Below the pieces are notes generated by a model, which searched no databases, was not told the origin of the DNA, and was given only the letters and a program-made list of their open reading frames with translations. The position numbers and the translations under genes are program-made. Shown piece after piece: positions 57,582 through 64,000 of a stretch of 64,000 bases of DNA (the first letter of the stretch is position 1; each line of letters starts with the position of its first letter). The stretch is from contig NC_052612.1 in NCBI RefSeq assembly GCF_016545825.1, positions 7,998,001-8,062,000 on the forward strand, read 5' to 3'. The stretch comes from Eucalyptus grandis. Its lineage: Eukaryota; Streptophyta; Magnoliopsida; Myrtales; Myrtaceae.

Positions 57582-58451
57582 ATGAGTGATCAGGAGAGAA
57601 CTCCTAGGAAGAGGACCGTGGGTCCAGTTACTCGGGGTAGGACGCCAACAAGGGTCGGTACCCGAGGTGGACGTGGTCGAGCGCAAGCTGAGGCCAGCGC
57701 TAGTGTTGTAGCACCGCCTTCTGTTAGTGCTGGTGTAACAGCATCGAGTGATCCTAGGTTCGACGGGATTGCTCAGGCGCTAGTGAACCTGGGGAACTTG
57801 TTGGGTCAGCAAGCTCAAGATCGAGCCGCCACTATTGCCGTTGTTCATACTGCCGCCAGTGCTGCAACCGCTATTGTTGCCACACTTGCTGGGGTTCAAT
57901 GCGGAGTTGTGATCAGGGAGCAAGCTACCGCATCCGAGTCAGGATTCAGTTCCAGCAGAGAGGACAATGGACCGGGGAAGAAGCCGATGACTAAAGGAAA
58001 GTACCCCATTCATCCCAATCGAAGGAATGGAGTCAGTAAGCCAGCGCAGAGTCAGAATGCTATGTGTCACTTCTGCGGAAGACGACATGGACCAACCCCG
58101 TGTCACTTCATGACTGGTGCTTGCTTTAAGTAGGGCCAACAAGGTCACCTGGCCAAAGACTGTCTACGCAAGCAAATGAAACCGCAACAACTGCCGCCAC
58201 CATCGCCGATGGGACATAACAGAGAGAACACACTGCAGGACATTCAGTGGGATACTTGGATTAGTCCTCCAGTGCAAGGTAGAGTACAGGCTGTCACTCG
58301 ACATGAGTTAGAGGACCCATCGAATGTGTGTCAAATCTGTGGAAAGAAGCATGTGTCAGCCCAGTGTCCAAGTATAACGGGAGCATGCTTCGAATGTAAC
58401 CAGCACAGCCATCTGGCGAGGAATTGCCCGCGTAGGTCCAGGAGAACGTAA
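57582..58451 (+). pseudogene. gypsy gag remnant with two zinc-knuckle units
   Basis: ATG 57582 opens a basic N-terminus (KRTVGPVTRGRTPTRVGTRG). The central gag core seems deleted near residue 107, where VATLAGVQ runs into CGVVIREQ. Then come CHFCGRRHGPTPCHFMTGAC with FK, a TAG at the expected Cys, GQQGHLAKDC, and, in another frame, CQICGKKHVSAQCPSITGAC with FECNQHSHLARNC. So there are two tandem knuckle modules of similar design. Confidence 0.88.
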
Positions 58452-58893
58452 GCACTACCATCGCAAATAGGACGTCACTAGGAGAACGAGAAGAGCACGA
58501 ATGGACTGACCATGCACCGATCAGGGGAAGCATGTTTTTGAAGTGTTTTTATCAGAGTAGCGCAACAAGATTTTGAGTAAGGTTGTAGAACTTCCGTGGT
58601 TGTAATAAAGTAGTAGAAAGAAGTATTTCTGACTATAGTGTACGAGACCAGATTGTTTAAGTATAACTTTAATGTATGTGAAAAGGTTCGGCTCGAGGAG
58701 CTTTTGTTGTAAGGAATTGTGGTAGTAATATATTGCAGTTTGAACAGTTAGCGTGTGAAAGTTTTGTATTGCCGAGAGTCGAAAAGAACATTCAATCCCT
58801 GTTAATTCGTCACTAAAGACGATCAGGTTCTAATTGTAGGTTGCCAAGATTTATTTAGCAACTGTAGTGAATGCGACAGTTGAGGAATCGAGT
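58452..58893 (+). other. Degenerate protease-region DNA of the gypsy element
   Basis: No open frame. Traces of the protease-to-RT linker (GCQDLF, near 58840) are visible. I see no intact DSG motif. Confidence 0.5.
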
Positions 58894-59337
58894 ATGGAGA
58901 ACTAAGCCACGGTACAGAAATTTCCAGATGTGTTTCCTAAAGAGTTGCTAGGTCTACCGCCAGAGAGAGAGATCGAGTTTGTGATTGAGTTAGCGCCCGG
59001 GATAGAGCCAATCTCTAAGGCTTCTTACCAGATGGCGTTGTCTGAATTAAAGGAATTGAAGGTGCAGATGCAAGAATTGCTAGATAAGGGATTCATACAC
59101 CCTAGTGCGTCACCTTGGGGAGCACCAGTTCTGTTTGTAAAGAAGAAGGACGGTTCGTTACGTCTGTGCATCAACTACTGTCAACTAAATCAAGTGACAA
59201 TCAAGAACAAGTATCCACTTCCGAGGATCAACGACTTGTTTGACCAGCTTCAAGGAGCGTCGATATTTTCAAAGATCGACTTGAGGACATGGTATCATCA
59301 GTTGAGGATCAAGAAGGAAGACATACCGAAGTCAAAA
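58894..59337 (+). pseudogene. gypsy reverse transcriptase, N-terminal half
   Basis: [73 protein letters not shown] and [20 protein letters not shown] are present, the last with the first catalytic Asp. The sequence ends before the YxDD motif, so it is inactive. A joined open frame runs 41 bp into the next block. Confidence 0.92.
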
Positions 59338-59499
59338 AAGAATGAAGAAAAAGTGAAAATATTTTCCATTAACTAATTATTTTAAATGGTATAAATGATT
59401 ATTTAAAAAATATATTTTTTAAATTATTTACTTTCCGTGAAATAATTGCACAGTCAAGTGAGAAGAGAATATCTAGTTAAGAAAACCTTTTTACAATTA
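59338..59499. repeat. Third copy of the PR-10 upstream block (partial)
   Basis: Begins at GAATGAAGAAAAAGTG, matching 48713 onward and 11290 onward. It joins the broken gypsy RT directly. Confidence 0.8.
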
Positions 59500-60414
59500 G
59501 GGTCCGTTCGTTTCGCGGAAAATGGGTCATTTCCAGAAAATATTTTCCCATAAGTCATTTTTTAGGAAAATGACAATATTTTCTAATGTTCGGTTAAAAT
59601 CTGAAAAAATTTTGGAAAATATTTTCCGGTGTTCGATAAAGAAAATATTTTCTAAGACATCACCACTTAAGCATGCATCACTTACCAACCTATAAATCCA
59701 TCAAATATGAACTTGCCTTTAAATCCAGGCAAACTTACTTCATATCTTTGTCCCTTCATTGTCACCAAATGCTCATCTACTCTAAAAAATGTTCGTATGA
59801 ATTTTAAAAAGAAGCAAAAGAGAAAAAAAGCAAAGCATGTACAACCCTTATGAGAATCTTCCAATTGAGTGGTCTGTTCTCCCCCTACGTCTTTTGTGTT
59901 CTAATAAACAAAAGAAAAAAATAAGCAAAGCATGTAAAGCACTTTGCTTGAGCAATGTACAACTGTAGGATAGAATAAATAAAGAAAATGATAGACAAGA
60001 GTGCAGAGCGCGAGCTTAAGCTCGAGGTTCGCCTAGCAACACCAACAACTAGTCAAGAAAGAAAAAGATGGGAAACAAAGAAAAAAGAAATAGAAAAGAA
60101 AAAGGAAATTAAAAATAATTCGGAATTAAAAAAGAAAAAAATAATTAAAAAATAATTCTAACAAAAAAAAAGAAAAGAAGAAAAAGAAATGGGAGGAGGA
60201 AGTGAGGATTTGTAGAGGTGTGAGACAAGAGAGATCAAGTGAGGAAAATATTTTCCACTTTTCAAAAGTGGAAAACATTTTCCCTTAATTTAGAACACTT
60301 TTTTTTCCTTTTATGAAAAACATTTTCCCCAAAGAATTCATTTTCCATGAAACGAACGCGGAAAATTCGAAAAATATTTTCCTAGAAATTATTTTCCATG
60401 AAACGAATGGAGCC
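59500..60414. mobile_element. Harbinger/Tourist-like TIR element (copy 3)
   Basis: GGGTCCGTTCGTTTCGCGG...ACGAATGGAGCC, flanked by TTA (59497-59499, 60415-60417). 915 bp, homologous to 11445-12423 and 48873-49794. Confidence 0.65.
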
Positions 60415-60423
60415 TTAATCTCT

Positions 60424-60432
60424 CTATATATG
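60424..60432 (+). promoter_or_regulatory. TATA box of PR10-9
   Basis: CTATATATG about 135 bp before the ATG, ten bases after the TIR element. Confidence 0.65.
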
Positions 60433-60566
60433 TGAGCTTCGGTTCAGCCTCTTCTCTTCACTCCCAAGTCCCAAGTCCCAACTCCTATAGACTAACTTCA
60501 TCACTGCTGCTCACCCTTTCTCGATCACCCCCTTCTCAGTTTCAGCAACTCAATTCGGATCCAATC

Positions 60567-61351
60567 ATGGGTGTCGTCAGTTACGACTTTGAGATCACGA
60601 CCCCAGTCCCTCCGGCCAAGATGTTCAAGGCTGCTGTCCTCGACAGTGATAACCTCATTCCCAAGGTGCTCCCGCAAGCCATCAAGAGCGTCGAAGTCCT
60701 CGAGGGCGATGGAGGTCTCGGGACCATCAAGTTGATCACTTTCGGCGAAGGTTAGGCTATCTGTGTTAGGATTGCCCAAGATCAAGGCGGTTCCAATCTT
60801 ATGGAACATCATGATGAATGTTTAAAAAGATAGATATGTAACTTGGTTAATTAAGATGTTTCTAATAATTGATTTTTCACAAGTGATCATGTGCTTGATT
60901 CCAAACGAGCGAAATCCGGCCATGTCTAAGTCAATCGTATTGGATTGCAGTCGAAACAACCTAAATGGCCCAATTGATGCCATCAAGATCGTTGCTTGCG
61001 ATGTTGAAACTAGTGAGTTCTAAACGTGAATGTTACTTTTTTCTTACTTTGATAGGCAGTCAATACAAGACAATGAAGCACAAGGTTGAGGCCCTGGACA
61101 AGGAGAACTTCACCTACAGCTACTCGATCATTGAGGGCGACGTGCTGGGCACCACCTTCGAGAAGATCAGCTACAAGGCGAAGATCACTGCGTCGCCCGA
61201 GGGAGGCTCGGTGTGCAAGAACACGAGCAAGTACTTCACCATTGGTGAGGTGGACATCACCGAGGAGAAGATCAAGGCCGGGAAAGAGAAGGCGTCCTCG
61301 ATGTTCAAGGCCATCGAGGCTTATCTCTTGGCAAACCCTGATGCCTATTGA
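60567..61351 (+). CDS. PR10-9, PR-10/Bet v 1-like protein
   Basis: Exons 60567-60750 and 61056-61351, with a 305-bp phase-1 GT-AG intron at codon 62; 159 aa. The frame is also open upstream to an ATG at 60432, but ATG 60567 is the one conserved in PR10-1 and PR10-3, and 60432 lies at the TATA box. It is near-identical to PR10-1. In the glycine-rich loop GDGGLGTIK the usual Pro51 is Leu. The second exon keeps EKISYKAKI and [12 protein letters not shown] and ends ANPDAY. Its 3' flank lacks the LINE found behind PR10-1. Function by family: cytosolic binding of hydrophobic ligands in stress or defence. Confidence 0.95.
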
Positions 61352-62169
61352 GTAGATCCCATCACTATCTTGACCGTTCATCGTACTATGTTAAATATGT
61401 CTGGTTGTGCTAAATTCAAAAGGAGAGAAGATGAGTTTTGAGTCGCTTTATGCTTGGAGTTAAGCATGTTGGACCGGTGAGTGCTGTTTGTTCTTGTCTT
61501 TTCTCATAATAAGAGAATGAAAGGTGTGGCAGGAATCTAGTGCAGTGGTTTTGTGGAATTTTGTAAATTGTGCTACATATCTAGTGTATCAAGTCGAAAA
61601 GAAGTTGAATAAACTTGATATTTTGTTGGTATCATGAGATTCTCTAATTTTCAGCAAATTTCATACAAGAAGAGAATTCATGAGTAACAAATGAATAAAT
61701 CCGAACTTCGGCTTGATATCTCAAATTTGGATTAATTTTTAAAACTATCAAAGTGGTAGAATCTTTCAAAAATCGTTATGCATATGATCATTAACGAAAA
61801 GTACATTTTTATTGTATGTCAAGAAAGCTACCGACAAAATAAAGTTAATGTTTTTAGGGTTTGGACTTATCTTATTGTAATGCTCGGGCTATTTGAAATT
61901 CTATTTAGCTAATCCTATCTTATCTCTTGATGGGGACATTGGATTAGAGACAAATGCTTCAACACTAATAATGATAAAAAGGAAAAAGAGAAGCAAAATA
62001 TAACGGAAAAGCAGCAGCCTCCACTTCCCCCAAACTTAGACGATGAGCTGATCTTGGGACATCTCGACTGCCGACCCAATTTTGACCAAGTCAAACTATC
62101 GGTGCTAGTGAAGTTTGAATCAACCTTAAGTTATAAAAATGATTTCGAAAGGCCTTACTGCATACATTT
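61352..62169. repeat. 3' flank of PR10-9
   Basis: Matches 13352-13603 followed by 15493-16075, giving the empty site of the LINE at about 61592-61615. No gene. Cut at 62169 by the next LTR; the intact sequence is at 16060-16075 (CATACATTTGAATC). Confidence 0.8.
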
Positions 62170-64000
62170 TGTGACATCCCAGATTTTCAACTCTGTTTTC
62201 TACTGAATAAATCGGGCATTTCATTGACGCGTCCATGGGGCTATTCTCAGAGCTGATTACTGTTGAAATAACTAAACTATCTGGGGAAACCAATAAGGGT
62301 TTTAAAGCAAATAGACTTGAAAATTCAACTAGAAATCGGCTTCTCGACCGTGTCTATCTTTAGAGGCCATTGCGGCATAGTATAAAATCGATTTGAAATC
62401 AGAAATAGGTTGGTTCGATAGAGATGTGTAGCTAATCGTGGGTAACACCACTAGATTGGAAAATTCTCATTGACCGGCACTAAACTGATTTTCTTATTGT
62501 TTTGGTACCATGTATCCGTATTTGAATCCTCGAGATTTTCACGACAACCGAGAGTCGCCAATGAGTCGAGTGGTTCATAGTGGCACGAAAAAAATCAACA
62601 GCGAGTCATTTGCACTAAAATTTTCAGAAAGTTACCGGGTAGCCTAGGTCACGCTAAAAAAACGTGCCAAGTGAAATTAACTGTGAATTCAAGCCCGATT
62701 TCAGAAATTGAAGATTCTGTCATGTCACAATAAATTTTAGAAACGTCGACTCAGTCTCAGAAGGTTTTTTTAGAGATTACAAGATTTTTACGGGAAATGG
62801 ATTCGGACGTCGAGAAATTATCGGAAAATTGGATTGGCCAAGTTGATTGGAATTTTGGCCTCTTTATTGAACCCTTGGGTGTCGAGGACTTGCTGAAAGT
62901 GGTATGAGCAATTTCTTCGACGAAGTTGGACATTAAATTAGGAATTTTGGTGAGGAATTGAAGCCCAAAGTAATGCAATTCGGATGCCAAATTAGGAGCT
63001 GGAATTTTGGCTTCCATTTGGACAATTTGTGGGAAATTTCTTGATGGAAAGTAAATGGGAGACATTAAAATAATTATGTGGGCTTTAGAGGGGACAAACA
63101 CTTAAATGGTTGGGATAAGTGTGGACTTTAGCTTCCCCTCAGCCGCAACTTCTTCTGCACGCCAAAACAGCTGCCTTGGTCTTCACCGTGCGTCCCTTCT
63201 CTCTCTCAATCACGCTGGCTTCTGCTTTTCATTTCTTTCCTTCGACCCTCAACCCCACGTTTTCTCCCTCGGCTCCATCAATTTTACTTCTTCCTTCACC
63301 GAAAACAACCCAGCCACTGCCACGTCCTAGCTTCCACCAGTTCGTGCGCCCGTCCGGTCAACAAGCTAGCATGGAAGAGCACCGAAGTTGACCACCGTTC
63401 AATCCCTGGCGCCAGCAGCTGCTTCTGCTTTGGCGTTGCTTTCATTTCTCTTTTCGGATCCCTGCTCCACCACTATCACCATCGTCAGCTTGCCACTCCA
63501 CCGAACTCCATCGTGCGCCCCTGTAGCTCACTGAAAGCCCACGCTCCACGCAGCAGCTGCCTCCGCCCACACGTTGCTTCAACACCAGCAAGCTGCCCGA
63601 GCATTCTTCCCTATCTCGCGCCAGTAACGTCCCAGCTTCTGCCTCTCACGTTGACTGCCAGCACGACCGAGCTCCTTCCTTCGCTAGATTTCTTTCACGG
63701 TTGGCCCAGTGAAGCGTCTTCTTCAGCCCACGTGATCCACCGAAGTTTGACGAAATAGCTCCCCATCTTGTTGACCCCGTAAATCCTACTGACTCAACCG
63801 CTCCATCCCGCTGCCGCCCCACCAAAACACCATCAAAATTTCAGTCAAACTCCACCGCAACCTTCAATTTGTTGACCCTGCTGCCGTGTGGCTTCACTAC
63901 CCGTCACGGTTCCACCAGCGACTCTGCTCCACCGAATCCCTGCCGCACGATCGGTCAGTTCCATCAGCAGCAACGACGTCCGCATGGTCTTCTTCAGCTC
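62170..64000 (+). mobile_element. LTR of a family B-related gypsy element, cut by the window edge
   Basis: Begins TGTGACATCCCAGATTTTC directly after CATACATTT, homologous to the start at 54295 (shared AATAARTYGGGCATTTCAT and GAGTCGCCAATG). Later parts are GC-richer and diverged. The frames at 63106-63758 are Ser/Pro-rich by composition and not conserved, so not called genes. The right end is outside the window. Confidence 0.75.

Larger units (their letters stand above)
54295..59337 (+). mobile_element. Ty3/gypsy element, 5' part only (long-LTR, Tekay/Del-like)
   Basis: 5' LTR 54295-57385, primer-binding site 57398-57409, gag from 57582, and reverse transcriptase up to about 59332. There the element stops abruptly and the promoter block of PR10-9 begins. 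RNase H, integrase and the 3' LTR are absent. The clade is inferred from the RT wording ([20 protein letters not shown]) and the 3-kb LTR. Confidence 0.92.

Noticed and set aside
60432..60566. Upstream in-frame start that would add 45 residues to PR10-9
   Set aside because: The ATG overlaps the TATA box and is not conserved at PR10-1 or PR10-3; the family start is at 60567.
63106..63758. Ser/Pro-rich frames near the window end
   Set aside because: They lie inside an LTR, overlap each other in different frames and are explained by CT-rich composition.

Overview
The window is nuclear DNA of a flowering plant, most likely a woody eudicot. It is AT-rich, its genes are short and split by GT-AG introns, and most of the rest is retrotransposon (Ty1/copia, Ty3/gypsy, LINE, SINE), small inverted-repeat elements and a plastid-derived insert. 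The species cannot be named from the sequence; a rosid such as Myrtaceae is only a guess.

The only intact protein genes I can support are a plus-strand cluster of PR-10 / Bet v 1-type genes (START-like fold, small cytosolic proteins that bind hydrophobic ligands, usually stress-induced). My labels are PR10-1 (12571-13351), PR10-2 pseudogene (18037-18569), PR10-3 (22570-23345), PR10-4 (24745-25316), PR10-5 (30283-31262), PR10-6 (36329-37376), PR10-7 pseudogene (41821-42824), a promoter-only remnant at 49795-49878, and PR10-9 (60567-61351). PR10-1, -3, -4 and -9 are canonical: 159-160 aa, with one phase-1 intron at codon 62. PR10-5, -6 and -7 form a divergent subgroup. They lack 11 residues that include the glycine-rich loop, have altered C-termini, and carry in their intron a plastid fragment with psbI and half of trnS-GCU.

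Layout. 1-12570: end of an LTR, then a duplicated block (788-12530) broken by three solo LTRs, one nested in another. 12571-24660: PR10-1, a LINE, a solo copia LTR, PR10-2 pseudogene, an LTR-like GC-rich insert, a 411-bp higher-order tandem repeat, and PR10-3. 24661-43131: a tandem array of about 5.4-6.0 kb units, each with a PR-10 gene followed by a convergent two-exon fragment of an unidentified acidic-tailed gene. Units 2 and 3 share a solo LTR that is absent elsewhere. 43132-49878: a hybrid unit that switches to the block found upstream of PR10-1 and ends in a PR-10 5' leader cut by a copia element. 49879-59337: a copia remnant on the minus strand, broken by a 5' fragment of a long-LTR gypsy element. 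59338-62169: third copy of the promoter block, with PR10-9 and its 3' flank. 62170-64000: start of another gypsy LTR.

The genes are paralogues rather than a pathway. The story is local duplication, with insertions serving as time stamps. Inverted-repeat elements sit directly upstream of the TATA boxes of six PR-10 loci and may have travelled with the promoters.
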